Shown piece after piece: positions 26,211-34,404 of a stretch of DNA of 64,000 bases. How positions within the stretch are numbered: position 1 is the stretch's first letter; each line of letters begins with the position of its first letter. This DNA is from JAJDAT01 sp964344185 (GTDB lineage: Bacteria; Nitrospinota; Nitrospinia; Nitrospinales; JAJDAT01), in contig CAYFMN010000015.1 in the NCBI GenBank assembly GCA_964344185.1, forward strand, positions 1 to 64,000, in the 5' to 3' direction. The translations under genes were made by a program, and so were the position numbers. The notes beneath the pieces were generated by a model, which saw nothing but the letters and a program-made list of their open reading frames with translations, made no database searches and was not told where the DNA came from.

Positions 26211-26905
26211 GATTTCGTTTCTCCATTGATGCCGTCTATATCGCTCACAATGCGACCGTCGTCCAAAGTAATCTTTCTTTTAACGTAATGGATCAATTTT
26301 TCGTCGTGGGTCGAAAAAAGAAAAGCGCAGCCAAATTCTCGGTTTAATTCGGAGGTCAACTCTAAAACCGCGCGAGAATTTTCAGCGTCAAGATTTGCCG
26401 TCGGTTCGTCCGCCAAAACTAAAGCCGGTTTTTTTACCAAAGCCCGGGCAATGGCAACCCGCTGGCATTGTCCCCCAGAAAGCTCAGTAGGCTTTTTCTT
26501 TTCAAGCCCTCCTAAACCAACTCTTTCAATCAATTTCAAAACGTCGTTTTTTACCTTAGATTCCTTTTCGTCGTTTAATAATAAAGGAAATAAAACGTTT
26601 TCATAAACGTTATAAACCGGCAACAAATTATGGAACTGAAAAATGAATCCAATTTTTTTTCGACGCAGTTCCGCAAGCTGATCTTTATTAAAATCAGCCA
26701 GACTTCTTCCTTCCAGAATAACTTTTCCCTCAGAAGGTTTATCCAAACCGCCGATTAAATTTAGTAGAGTAGTCTTTCCCGACCCAGAAGGTCCGATGAA
26801 GGCTAAGAAAGCCCCTGATTCAATTTTTAGGTTAACGTCTCTAAGCGCGTGGAAGTCTTCCGAGCCAACCCGATAAACCTTCTCAACGTGTCTTAATTCC
26901 AACAT
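26207..26905 (-). CDS. ABC transporter ATP-binding protein, LolD/MacB type
   Basis: The 232-residue ATPase has Walker A GPSGSGKTT (about 37-45), the Q-loop in FQFHNLLP, the signature LSGGQCQRVAIARAL, Walker B ALVLADEPTANLD and the H-loop FSTHD. The C in the signature where Q is usual is a small oddity. It energises the two FtsX permeases encoded immediately downstream. Upstream lies a 30-bp inverted repeat pair and then a beta-barrel gene on the same strand. Confidence 0.95.
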   Translation of the reverse strand: MLELRHVEKVYRVGSEDFHALRDVNLKIESGAFLAFIGPSGSGKTTLLNLIGGLDKPSEGKVILEGRSLADFNKDQLAELRRKKIGFIFQFHNLLPVYNVYENVLFPLLLNDEKESKVKNDVLKLIERVGLGGLEKKKPTELSGGQCQRVAIARALVKKPALVLADEPTANLDAENSRAVLELTSELNREFGCAFLFSTHDEKLIHYVKRKITLDDGRIVSDIDGINGETKS

Positions 26906-26925
26906 GATTTCGTTATATCCTCAAT

Positions 26926-26955
26926 AACCGCAAAGACGCAGAGAGCGCAAAGAAA
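26926..26955 (+). repeat. 30-bp CTTTGCG-type repeat, left arm of inverted pair
   Basis: AACCGCAAAGACGCAGAGAG then CGCAAAGAAA is the exact reverse complement of 27133-27162. The two arms enclose 177 bp without a gene, between the beta-barrel gene and the ABC ATPase gene. Confidence 0.8.
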
Positions 26956-27132
26956 AACTAAGAACTAAAGTCATACTAACTCCGCGTTAAAAAATATACC
27001 GTATTCCAATAATCAAGAAATCTAATTCAAGGAAGAATCTCCTCAATCCGATTAAATAAACTACCCTTTGCCATCCCCAGATTCTTTCCTCAGACGTTGC
27101 TCAGGTCAAGCCTTGACAGCAAAGCTTTAGCC

Positions 27133-27162
27133 TTTCTTTGCGCTCTCTGCGTCTTTGCGGTT
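27133..27162 (-). repeat. 30-bp CTTTGCG-type repeat, right arm of inverted pair
   Basis: This is a perfect inverted copy of 26926-26955, ending 10 bp before the stop of the beta-barrel gene. As RNA the pair would form a very stable 30-bp stem in the operon transcript. It could reduce read-through from the barrel gene into the transporter genes, or protect the mRNA. Confidence 0.8.
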
Positions 27163-27172
27163 CAAAAAAGCC

Positions 27173-28327
27173 TTAGTAAAACGCAATCATCGAAAAACCA
27201 ACTGAAGACTCCGTCCCTGTAAATACCGGACTATCACGGAACAAACGCCCAAGCGCATTCTTTTCTTTAACGCTACCGCCAATATTACCTTGCAGATATA
27301 AATAAATCTGATCCGTCAATGCGTATTCAACTTGCGGAACCAATTGGAAACTACCGTCAAAAACGTCAGAAAAGGCAAACCTCCGCCAAACGGTAGCGAT
27401 CCCAACCGGTTGATCCATCTGCAGCCCCAATTGATGGATCGTTTGATCTCCCTTAGAATCGACAACGCTAAAACCCTTTTCAGAAGAAGAAATAAAATAC
27501 TCCAGTAAAACGTGAAGTCCCTGGCCCACGTCAAAGGTATAATCAGTTCCGAAAACAGAATCGACTCGAAACAGACTTTCACCAGAAACGCTTTCTAAAT
27601 CAAAACGGGTTTCGTTCCAATAACCAACCTCATACTCGCCCTTAAAATGATAACCAAACTGTGTTAATTCTTTATCAAAGTTGGCAAGATCCCTTAAATC
27701 GGATACCGGCTTATATTGAAAGGCTACTCCAGTTTCCAATCCGCCAACCAATCCCTCCCAACGACCCCCAACAATCATGCGAGTCTCGCTTTTTGCTGGA
27801 ACTAACCAGCTTTGAAGTGTTGTGGTTTCGTTTGCATGCCAGGTAAACCGGAAGCTATCCACTCCAACGGTTAGAGGAAAAACGCCAGAAATAACGCGAT
27901 TGTCGTAAAAACCAAGAGGCCGAAATAAAGCCCCGGCTCCAAACAGGATCTGTTGTCTCCCAGCCCGTAATTCTAAATCTTCAGAACCAGAACTCAACCG
28001 AGTCCAAGCCCTGAAAAAATCAACGTCCCAATCTTCGACAAAACCCACTTGCTCGCTAGCGCCCCAGGCGTTTCTATTATCAATAAGGATTTCGTAATCT
28101 AACGACCAGGCGGATTTTTGAATAAAGTTACCATAACCGCCAAGCCGGATTTCGGTAGCGGCGTCGTAATCGTCAGTATCCGAGGGGGAGCCGGATATCC
28201 ACCTGGTGTCGGCGCGAAGGCGTCCGTTGAAATTATAATCAAACGCATTTGCGGAATTAACCGCAGAAAACACAAAAACAAAAACGAATAACGCCTCCAA
28301 GCTTTTATATTTGAGGCGTAAATTCAT
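27173..28327 (-). CDS. Outer-membrane beta-barrel protein, unassigned
   Basis: The 384-residue product has a signal peptide (about 1-28, LEALFVFVFVFSAVNSANA). Alternating amphipathic strands rich in aromatic residues follow, with the barrel-like patterns AATEIRLGGYGNFIQKSAWS, DLELRAGRQQILFGAGALF and YALTDQIYLYLQGNIGGS, and a C-terminal aromatic (MIAFY) as expected for BAM-assembled barrels. It looks like a roughly 16- to 18-strand porin or an export barrel. The ATG at 28327 is chosen over a TTG one codon earlier. Its position between a redoxin and a LolA/LolD-like transporter suggests the outer-membrane part of the same system. Confidence 0.7.
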   Translation of the reverse strand: MNLRLKYKSLEALFVFVFVFSAVNSANAFDYNFNGRLRADTRWISGSPSDTDDYDAATEIRLGGYGNFIQKSAWSLDYEILIDNRNAWGASEQVGFVEDWDVDFFRAWTRLSSGSEDLELRAGRQQILFGAGALFRPLGFYDNRVISGVFPLTVGVDSFRFTWHANETTTLQSWLVPAKSETRMIVGGRWEGLVGGLETGVAFQYKPVSDLRDLANFDKELTQFGYHFKGEYEVGYWNETRFDLESVSGESLFRVDSVFGTDYTFDVGQGLHVLLEYFISSSEKGFSVVDSKGDQTIHQLGLQMDQPVGIATVWRRFAFSDVFDGSFQLVPQVEYALTDQIYLYLQGNIGGSVKEKNALGRLFRDSPVFTGTESSVGFSMIAFY

Positions 28328-28377
28328 CAACTAATATAGATCCAAAGTTTTACCTGATTAATCAACCTGGAAATAAA

Positions 28378-28863
28378 TCACAGTAATTTTTTAAGGTAAG
28401 GAATCAATTGATCCGCTCCAACCGAAGGGGTTCGCGCCAACAAATCTCCATCAGGCCCGATAATCAATACCGTCGGCATATCCCTCTGGATATAAGCTTT
28501 ATGTACCGTCATATCAGGATCAAGATAATATGGAAAATTAACCTTGGAAGGGAAACCGTTCAAATATTTTGTAACAGCTTCTTTGGAATCTCCGGCGGTA
28601 TTTATTCCGATAATTGCTAATTTATCTGAACTCAGGCTAGCTCTAACCTTTTCTAATTCCATAGCTTGATTTCTACAAGGAACGCAAATATGAAACATTC
28701 CTACCAAAACAACTTTACCTTTGAAGTCGGAAAGAGATACGCTTTTACCATCCATAGATTGAATAGAAAAATCTGGAGCTTTATCGCCTGCAACAGGAGC
28801 TTTTGCCATAGCCAATCCCGTCCACAGAAAAAACAGAACCGCGATTGCCATTACTTTACGCAT
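28378..28863 (-). CDS. TlpA/ResA-like periplasmic redoxin
   Basis: The 161-residue protein has a signal peptide (1-20, MAIAVLFFLWTGLAMA) and a thioredoxin-fold AhpC/TSA-type domain (GDKAPDFSIQSMDGKSVSLS, the active site GMFHICVPCRNQ with CxxC, and a cis-Pro region MPTVLIIGPDG). It is a thiol reductant or oxidant in the periplasm, of the sort used in cytochrome c maturation or rescue of exported cysteine proteins. The Shine-Dalgarno GAGG lies five bases before the ATG. It begins the gene series that continues with the beta-barrel and the ABC system. Confidence 0.88.
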   Translation of the reverse strand: MRKVMAIAVLFFLWTGLAMAKAPVAGDKAPDFSIQSMDGKSVSLSDFKGKVVLVGMFHICVPCRNQAMELEKVRASLSSDKLAIIGINTAGDSKEAVTKYLNGFPSKVNFPYYLDPDMTVHKAYIQRDMPTVLIIGPDGDLLARTPSVGADQLIPYLKKLL

Positions 28864-28984
28864 AATAACCTCGGAGTTTTATGAAATTGATTTTAGACAG
28901 TACATAATCAGAATATTGGATGGATTACTAAAAGTCAACGTGACGTTTGGCGTAAATTTGACTTCCCTTTTGGTTTATTCTGCT

Positions 28985-29400
28985 GAAGGGCGAACAAGCT
29001 CAACGATCTCTTAAATTGTAATTTTGCGTTCAATGAAAGCCCTTCTCAACATCATTCTTGAGGAACCACGAAGTGGTGACGAAGAATCTAGACTAAATTT
29101 TTCCACTTGTTCCTTAGGAACGACTAACTCGTCCTGCGCGTTTATTGGTAAAGATACTAACTCCCGTCATCTCGACCAAAATAAAATTGTCACCCTGAGG
29201 CCCTCGAAGGGTCAACGGTCCACAGGAGCGTTGTTACCGCTTAAATTCGAGTTAGTTCCTTAGGACCGCCTAATTGGTTTCGCCCGTTGATTGATCAAGA
29301 AACTAAGCGGATTCCAACTGTCAGGCTGAGGTTCTCGAAGCCTCGACCTAATAAACGAAAGCATAGTTTCTTAGGAAGCTCTTAAGGACCGACCTCCTTA
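28985..29400. repeat. Composite dispersed intergenic repeat
   Basis: The 617-bp gap at 28864-29480 is mostly repeat DNA. It shares with 6655-6970 the segments TTGCGTTCAAT.AAAGC, CATCATTCTTGAGGAACCAC, GAAGAATCTAG, CCACTTGTTCCTTAGGA and CTCGAAGCCTCGACCTAATAA. It also contains short palindromes such as CCCTGAGGCCCTCGAAGGGT, ACCACGAAGTGGT and repeated GTTCCTTAGGA. Reading frames across it are by-products of the repeat. No promoter or RNA gene is supported in the remaining bases. Confidence 0.65.
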
Positions 29401-29480
29401 TTTTAGCGCCCAAGATGCATTATTATCGTGATACCTATTACTATATAACTTTTGCTAATTTTATAAATTAATGTTATATC

Positions 29481-30017
29481 GTGGCAAAAAAATCTCGGGG
29501 AACTATGGATCTATTTGATAAAAATTTAGAACAAGCTGTCTTTAAAGAATTATGTTCGCAATCATGGAAAATCTTATATTGCCATTTAGGGTTTTCAGAT
29601 ACGGAAGACGAACTTGTTGAGGCCGTCATAAACTTTGATAAAGAACCTCAGGAAAAACCCACATGGGAATCGTTTTTACCCGGACTAAAAAGGGCTAAAG
29701 AGAACTGTCAGGAAATATCCAGCATCGCTGTAAATTTTGAAAACTCGATACAAGGTTTGGAATTAATCGATAAGTCTTATTTAGCCAGTATCCTTCTAAA
29801 AATTTCCGGGTCTCATTTAAATAAAGCCGCCGTTTTTGAATTTGGCGTTCACATGATCCAAAAAAATGAAAAAAATAAAAGTTTAAACTTCAATAATCGA
29901 TTTTGGGATATTCAAAAAGATTGCATTAACTTCTTGAGCGTTCTTCGAATGAACATAGAAATCATCACGCATTCGCAGACGGGCGATTTTAAAAATCCTT
30001 TTCGGTCCGAGCAATAA
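29481..30017 (+). CDS. Hypothetical cytosolic protein
   Basis: The 178-residue protein is predicted mostly alpha-helical, without signal peptide or membrane helix. Features are an acidic segment DTEDELVEAVINFDKEPQEK and a helix-rich centre. No family is recognised. The start is uncertain: GTG at 29481 or ATG at 29505, the latter preceded by CGGGGA. It stands alone between two blocks of dispersed repeats, in the opposite direction to both neighbours. Confidence 0.6.
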   Translation: MAKKSRGTMDLFDKNLEQAVFKELCSQSWKILYCHLGFSDTEDELVEAVINFDKEPQEKPTWESFLPGLKRAKENCQEISSIAVNFENSIQGLELIDKSYLASILLKISGSHLNKAAVFEFGVHMIQKNEKNKSLNFNNRFWDIQKDCINFLSVLRMNIEIITHSQTGDFKNPFRSEQ

Positions 30018-30029
30018 GTGGAAAATTAA

Positions 30030-30125
30030 TCTAGATCCTTCGCCCTTCGGGCTCCAGGATGACTGCTATTTGCTCCATTTAGCTAAAACAAGATCCCTCG
30101 ACAAGCTCAAGATGACAAGAGGAGG
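30030..30125. repeat. Short palindromic intergenic repeat fragment
   Basis: The stretch has CTAGATCCTTCGCCCTTCGG then GCTCCAGGATGAC, and GATCCCTCGACAAGCTCAAG then ATGAC. These are segments of the GATCCTTCG..AGGATGAC repeat type found between genes in many bacteria. It is a relative of the composite repeats at 6655 and 28985. It separates the hypothetical gene from the convergent flagellar cluster. Confidence 0.55.
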
Positions 30126-30154
30126 AGGTTGGCCTTTCCAGCGCCTTTTTTAAT

Positions 30155-30439
30155 TCACCCCTTCTTTTTGGAATAATCTCTATTTACTTCGTATACAAAG
30201 GCGAGTAATTCAGCGACAACTTGATAAACGGAAGGAGGGATTTCTTTATCAATATCGATTTGCGATAAAACTTGAACAAGGTCAGAGTCCTCTTTTATCG
30301 GAACGTCGTTCTCTTTTGCAAGAGCGATAATCTTTTCCGCTATATTGCCGGAGCCTTTAGCCGTTACCTTGGGCGACTTGTCTTTCGACGCGTCATATCT
30401 TAAAGCTACAGCGGATTTAGCGGTCGATTTCTTTTTCAT
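30155..30439 (-). CDS. FlhB-like (FlhX/EscU cytoplasmic-domain) protein
   Basis: The 94-residue protein resembles the C-terminal cytoplasmic domain of FlhB/EscU (AVALRYDASKDKSPKVTAKG, IIALAKENDVPIKEDSDLVQ, LSQIDIDKEIPPSVYQVVAE, LLAFVYEVNR). The N-terminal membrane part and the NPTH autocleavage motif are absent, as in the stand-alone FlhX/YlqH proteins. Such proteins may substitute for the cleaved FlhB C-terminal part in switching flagellar export substrate. Its ATG overlaps the FliK-like stop as ATGA, so it is translated with fliK, a sensible pairing since both set hook length and export specificity. Confidence 0.85.
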   Translation of the reverse strand: MKKKSTAKSAVALRYDASKDKSPKVTAKGSGNIAEKIIALAKENDVPIKEDSDLVQVLSQIDIDKEIPPSVYQVVAELLAFVYEVNRDYSKKKG

Positions 30440-31914
30440 GTTTTAATATCCACCAATCGCGTAGACACTCCTTTTAAAGCTTCGCCAGTACTGTCTTCCA
30501 TCTCCATATCCGATTTTTCTTTAACGGAAGCGTTAATAGAAGCCGAAAACCCCAATTCATCCAATTTCTTTTTCAAACCTTCTTTTCCCGCTCCGATTAA
30601 GTTCACGACGTTTTTATCTTCAGAAGCGAAATCGGCTGCAAGATTATTTCCATTAAGTTTGGCGTCAATTCTTATATTTCCAATAGCCGACAGATTCAGC
30701 AAAAACACCATATGAAAATCTTTTTTGTCTCCGCCCTTTCCGCCTTCGCTGCCTTCCCCGTCTCTTATAAAAAGTTTGGCCGTTTTCGCTTCCGGCATAT
30801 ACGGATCTGGTATTTGCAGAACTAGCGGGTTTTGTTCCTGCTTTGAGAATTGGTTCGATAACTGTTGCAATTCAATATTATCCGAGGCTAGCTTAACCTG
30901 TTGGATGGTTTCAGAAATGGTCCGCTGCGTTTGGGGGGGTAAGAGTTCCCCTTCTTTAGCCAAAAACTTTTCCAGTTTAGTTTGAAGTTCCAGCAATTGC
31001 CCCTTCAAATCTTTAGACAAAATCGGTTTTCTATCTAAAATAACGCCTTCGTCAACCGCTTTTTTAACCTTAGCTTCATAGTTAATTCCAGATCGATCAA
31101 CCTGCTCTTTTAAGCGAGCGCTGTCGGGAACCGACTCTTCTCGCGGAATTAACACTTTTATGGTATCGCGCAATCGTTGCACAACATCGGAGTCGATTTT
31201 ATATTTACCCAAATCTGGATTTTTATTAAAAATACTTTCCAAATCAGTCAGCATCTTGCCCATATCTTGCTTAGCGGGCAAATAGTTTTTTAGAGCGGCT
31301 CCGTCTATTTTTGGCGTTTGGTTTTCCGGATTCAGAATTTGAAAGCTAACGCCTTCTTTATTGGGAATGGCTTTTATTAAAACGTTTTCTCCAATACGAA
31401 CCGGCTTCGCTTCGGCGGGTAATTGCGCAGTAACTTCTACATTCTGGATTCGCACTTGCACTTTTCCCGACTCCAAAATTTTAGTCGCCGTTCCTTGCGC
31501 GGTTTGTCCTGGACGCAAATTGACTTGCCCCTCTGCCTTAGGTAATTCAGAAGAACCGGAAGGTTTAGACAAAGTGATCTTTACAGATGTTTCCGGAGTC
31601 CCTTTTTGGGCAATATTTTTTGCAGCAGTCCCGGAATTAAGGTTTTCTGGAGAAACTTTTAGGATAACACTCGGGGCAACCGATACCACTTTAGCCTGAA
31701 TCGGTTGCCCTTTAGTCAAATTACCGTTAGTTTCAGCGGCTACTTTTTGACCGTTGAGATCTAACAAGACTTTACCGCCGCTAAGAACTTGGGCTACTTG
31801 CCCTTTAATGGATTGCCCAACTTTAATACCTTGAACAGAATCCAAAAGTTTGGCAAAAGTTTCGTCCTTAGCAAGAATTTTTACTAAGTTTTGGGGTAAC
31901 TCGTTAATGAACAA
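30436..31914 (-). CDS. fliK: Flagellar hook-length control protein FliK-like
   Basis: The 492-residue product has repeated N-terminal OB-like segments (GQSIKGQVAQVLSGGKVLLD, GQTAQGTATKILESGKVQVR), a coiled middle region and a C-terminal hook-length domain (about 375-480: FHMVFLLNLSAIGNIRIDAK, then NLIGAGKEGLKKKLDELGF). FliK acts as a secreted ruler that halts hook growth through FlhB. The start is TTG at 31914, directly after the upstream gene's stop, so initiation is probably coupled. Its gene neighbours support the call; the N-terminal sequence is poorly conserved, as usual for FliK. Confidence 0.85.
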   Translation of the reverse strand: MFINELPQNLVKILAKDETFAKLLDSVQGIKVGQSIKGQVAQVLSGGKVLLDLNGQKVAAETNGNLTKGQPIQAKVVSVAPSVILKVSPENLNSGTAAKNIAQKGTPETSVKITLSKPSGSSELPKAEGQVNLRPGQTAQGTATKILESGKVQVRIQNVEVTAQLPAEAKPVRIGENVLIKAIPNKEGVSFQILNPENQTPKIDGAALKNYLPAKQDMGKMLTDLESIFNKNPDLGKYKIDSDVVQRLRDTIKVLIPREESVPDSARLKEQVDRSGINYEAKVKKAVDEGVILDRKPILSKDLKGQLLELQTKLEKFLAKEGELLPPQTQRTISETIQQVKLASDNIELQQLSNQFSKQEQNPLVLQIPDPYMPEAKTAKLFIRDGEGSEGGKGGDKKDFHMVFLLNLSAIGNIRIDAKLNGNNLAADFASEDKNVVNLIGAGKEGLKKKLDELGFSASINASVKEKSDMEMEDSTGEALKGVSTRLVDIKT

Positions 31915-31916
31915 GT

Positions 31917-32432
31917 TTAATCTTCGCCTTTCCTAAGGCTTAACGCCAATTCAATTTCTCCCAAAGGCATTTTTGTTTTCTTTGAAATTTCCTCGGGAGA
32001 AAATCCCTTTTTCGCTAATCTAAGTGCGTCTGCATAACGGTCGCCGTCGCCCAGAATTTTTCGAGCCTCGGGTCTTTTTTTCAATTCTGCGGCCACCATA
32101 TTTAATTCTTCCATCGAAATAGATAAAGCCTTTTTTTCTTCTTCAATTCTATCCAACATATCGGCCATTTCGTTTTTCTTAACTTCGACGCCTTTATTGA
32201 TCTTATCGGAAACTTGCAACGCTTCCGTTACCAAATGTTCTAAAGAATCGTGAAGCTTGTTTAAATCTTTAACTCGAACGGCCCATTCTTGCGTCAAACG
32301 AATTTGTTCTTCGCGTGTTTTTTCAAACTCCCCACGAAGCTTTAATTCGTTTCTTATATAAAGGAAAGCGAAATAAATCGCTCCCAAAAAAATGACATCT
32401 AAAATGAATTGAATTCCGGCGGTAAAGCTCAT
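31917..32432 (-). CDS. DUF2802 membrane-anchored coiled-coil protein of the flagellar cluster
   Basis: From the ATG at 32432 the protein is 171 residues. It has an N-terminal TM (FILDVIFLGAIYFAFLYIRN), a long coiled coil (residues 30-125) and a C-terminal DUF2802 helix-turn-helix-like motif (ALRLAKKGFSPEEISKKTKM, then PLGEIELALSL). Such proteins are common beside flagellar genes and their function is unknown. An ATG at 32471 and a TTG at 32486 are alternative starts that would overlap the preceding gene; neither has a clear ribosome site. FliK follows after two bases. Confidence 0.8.
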   Translation of the reverse strand: MSFTAGIQFILDVIFLGAIYFAFLYIRNELKLRGEFEKTREEQIRLTQEWAVRVKDLNKLHDSLEHLVTEALQVSDKINKGVEVKKNEMADMLDRIEEEKKALSISMEELNMVAAELKKRPEARKILGDGDRYADALRLAKKGFSPEEISKKTKMPLGEIELALSLRKGED

Positions 32433-32442
32433 AGTGGGAATA

Positions 32443-32781
32443 CTAAGCCCGAAGGTTGATCCGCCCGCCATGGTTTTGCTCAACAATTACGGGAGGAGGC
32501 TCCTCAGCATTTTCCTCTTCTTCCTCTTGCGGGGCTGCGTTGTTGGCTTTTGATCTCAACCTGCCCTTTTTACCTTTATCATCGGGATTAGAAGCGTCCG
32601 ATTGGTAAGCGTCATCAGTTTCCTGGACTTGATTTTTTTTTATGTCTTGGTTTTCAACGCTTTCAAGGTCCAGTTGCTGGGCGACAACGCCTTGTTGCTG
32701 TTGAATGGTTTGTTGAACCTTTTCGACATGACTCCCCATTTGTATAACTTGTTGGGTGTTAGCCGGTTCTATTGTAGGCAT
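32443..32781 (-). CDS. Small disordered protein of the flagellar cluster
   Basis: The 112-residue protein is Gln-, Glu- and Asp-rich and probably disordered, with QQVIQMGSHVEKVQQTIQQQ at the start and a basic-acidic centre (KGKKGRLRSKANN, QEEEEENAEEPPPV). An ATG with a strong upstream AGGTGAGGA ribosome site supports it as real. No catalytic motif is seen. Its place between FliL and the DUF2802/FliK genes suggests a flagellar accessory role, though homology cannot be asserted. Confidence 0.65.
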   Translation of the reverse strand: MPTIEPANTQQVIQMGSHVEKVQQTIQQQQGVVAQQLDLESVENQDIKKNQVQETDDAYQSDASNPDDKGKKGRLRSKANNAAPQEEEEENAEEPPPVIVEQNHGGRINLRA

Positions 32782-32915
32782 GGCAGGGTCCTCACCTTAA
32801 ATGGCAATTACTTATTAATATACAACCATTTAAGTAATTATTCAATCAACGGTTTTTAATTGATTGGAGGATAATTTAACCAAACAGGATAGATTTAAGG
32901 AATTTTTACCAATAT

Positions 32916-33551
32916 TTATTTAACCACAAACTCCGTAAACAGAACGTCTTGAATAGTACCGGAGCCGCTGGCCAATAAACTATTGGATACGGTTACAATT
33001 TCTTGTTTCAATCGTTCTTTAATTCTCATTTTATATCTTAGATACTCTTTAGGTTTTTTTCTTTTTAGAAGGTTGTAAATATTTTCCCGAATCGTCTGAA
33101 TATTTTTATCCAGTTCCTTATCTAATTTTCTATTACTTAAAACAAAATACAGTTTGATGTTCACAAAACGATCCTGCTCTTCCCCAATCGTTTTAATGGG
33201 CAGTAAAAAAGGCTCCAACTGATAAATATTAGCGTTTAGAATTTTGGGGCCTTCCTCCGGCGCCTCTTCCTCTACAATTTCAGGAACCGCAAGTTCTTCC
33301 TGTTCTTCTTCAGTAATTTCAGTTTCCGAAAAAAAGAACGATGCCACTACTCCCAAAAACAAGAGCACAATACCAATGATTATGTAAAGCTTGTATTTTT
33401 TAAGAGCGTTTACGAGTTTCTTTAGTGTATCTTGGGATTCCGCTTCAGCCGCTTCGGCTTCGCCAAGCATTCTCTGAAGTTCCGCCGCCTCGTCACCAAC
33501 TTCGCCCTCTGCGCCTTCTGCTCCCTCAGGTTTTTCCTCTTCTTCAGCCAT
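32916..33551 (-). CDS. fliL: Flagellar basal-body protein FliL
   Basis: The 211-residue protein has an acidic N-terminal cytoplasmic region, one TM (YIIIGIVLLFLGVVASFFF, about 54-72), an acidic linker and a periplasmic FliL domain (LEPFLLPIKT, RFVNIKLYFVLSN, IRENIYNLL, ERLKQEIVTVSN, VLFTEFVVK at the C-terminus). FliL surrounds the stator MotAB and influences torque. The ribosome site GAGG lies before the ATG. It starts the cluster that runs through the DUF2802, FliK and FlhB-like genes. Confidence 0.9.
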   Translation of the reverse strand: MAEEEEKPEGAEGAEGEVGDEAAELQRMLGEAEAAEAESQDTLKKLVNALKKYKLYIIIGIVLLFLGVVASFFFSETEITEEEQEELAVPEIVEEEAPEEGPKILNANIYQLEPFLLPIKTIGEEQDRFVNIKLYFVLSNRKLDKELDKNIQTIRENIYNLLKRKKPKEYLRYKMRIKERLKQEIVTVSNSLLASGSGTIQDVLFTEFVVK

Positions 33552-33638
33552 GAATATCCTCGTTTAATCTAGCTTGGCAAAATCCAAAAAACGATCCTAA
33601 AACTTAAAAATGACTTACTTCTACATTATTTTAAATAT

Positions 33639-34247
33639 TTACTTCATCAGATCTGCTAATTTTTTAAAAATTTCGCCGACTTGTAACTCTAATTCATTTA
33701 TACCGCCATTATTGTCTATAACATAATCGGCAAATTTAACTTTTTCGCTCAACGGAGCCTGACTATTTATACGTTTCAAAATCTCTTCCTTAGTAAGAGT
33801 GTCCCTTTTGAGCAATCGGTGGACTCTTTCGTCATCGGAACATGTAACCACAATATTTTTATCCATATTACGGTAGTTCCCTGATTCGATTAACAATGCC
33901 GCGTCGACAAAAACCAGAACCGCGCCTTTCTTGTCTCGAAGGCTCTCATATCTGATTCGTTCTTCTTCAAAAACTTTTGGATGGAGAATATCTTCCAGGA
34001 TTTTTTTTTTCGACGGGTCGTCGAAAACGATACGACTCAATTCAGATCGATCTAATCGACCGTCTTTTTGTATTACGCTGTCCCCAAAACTATCTTGAAT
34101 CTCACGTAAGGCAGGTTTTCCAGGTTCAACTAATTCTCTGCAAATTAGATCGGCGTCTAAAATATATCCGCCTTTCGTTTTAAAAATTTCAGCGGCCGTC
34201 GTTTTTCCCGATCCCATGCCGCCAGTCAAACCGATTAACAAAGACAA
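33639..34247 (-). CDS. coaE: Dephospho-CoA kinase
   Basis: This enzyme catalyses the last step of coenzyme A synthesis, 3'-phosphorylation of dephospho-CoA. The product is 202 residues, the usual size. It has the P-loop GLTGGMGSGKTT (about 6-17), DADLICREL, HPKVFEEERI and FVDAALLIESG, the lid with RLLKRDTLTKEE and a C-terminal DYVIDNNG. The start is TTG (34247, or a second TTG two codons later), since no ATG precedes the P-loop. Neighbours are unrelated in function. Confidence 0.93.
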   Translation of the reverse strand: MSLLIGLTGGMGSGKTTAAEIFKTKGGYILDADLICRELVEPGKPALREIQDSFGDSVIQKDGRLDRSELSRIVFDDPSKKKILEDILHPKVFEEERIRYESLRDKKGAVLVFVDAALLIESGNYRNMDKNIVVTCSDDERVHRLLKRDTLTKEEILKRINSQAPLSEKVKFADYVIDNNGGINELELQVGEIFKKLADLMK

Positions 34248-34274
34248 AAAACACAGTCCTCCAATTTACCAAAA

Positions 34275-34376
34275 CAAGGAAACCTCTAAAAATTCAGATT
34301 TGCCAGGAACCTGCCCCTTAAACTCACAGGCCAGGGGATAGCAACCCAGTAAACCGCCAATTATTAGGGGGGCCTC
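34275..34376 (+). repeat. Foldable approx. 105-bp repeat element, copy 5 (subfamily A)
   Basis: It begins AAGGAAACCTCTAAAAATT and ends AATTATTAGGGGGGCCTC. GATAGCAA is present as GGGATAGCAACCC, and the inner arms are CCTGCCC and GGCCAGG with one mismatch. It is located between coaE and the aminotransferase gene, both on the minus strand, while the element keeps the plus orientation. Confidence 0.75.
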
Positions 34377-34404
34377 GCAAAAAGGTTTTACGCAACTTAA
34401 TCGC

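Noticed and set aside
29024..29263. 79-codon frame on the plus strand.
   Set aside because: It lies inside a dispersed repeat, with no ribosome site, and the composition follows the repeat blocks.
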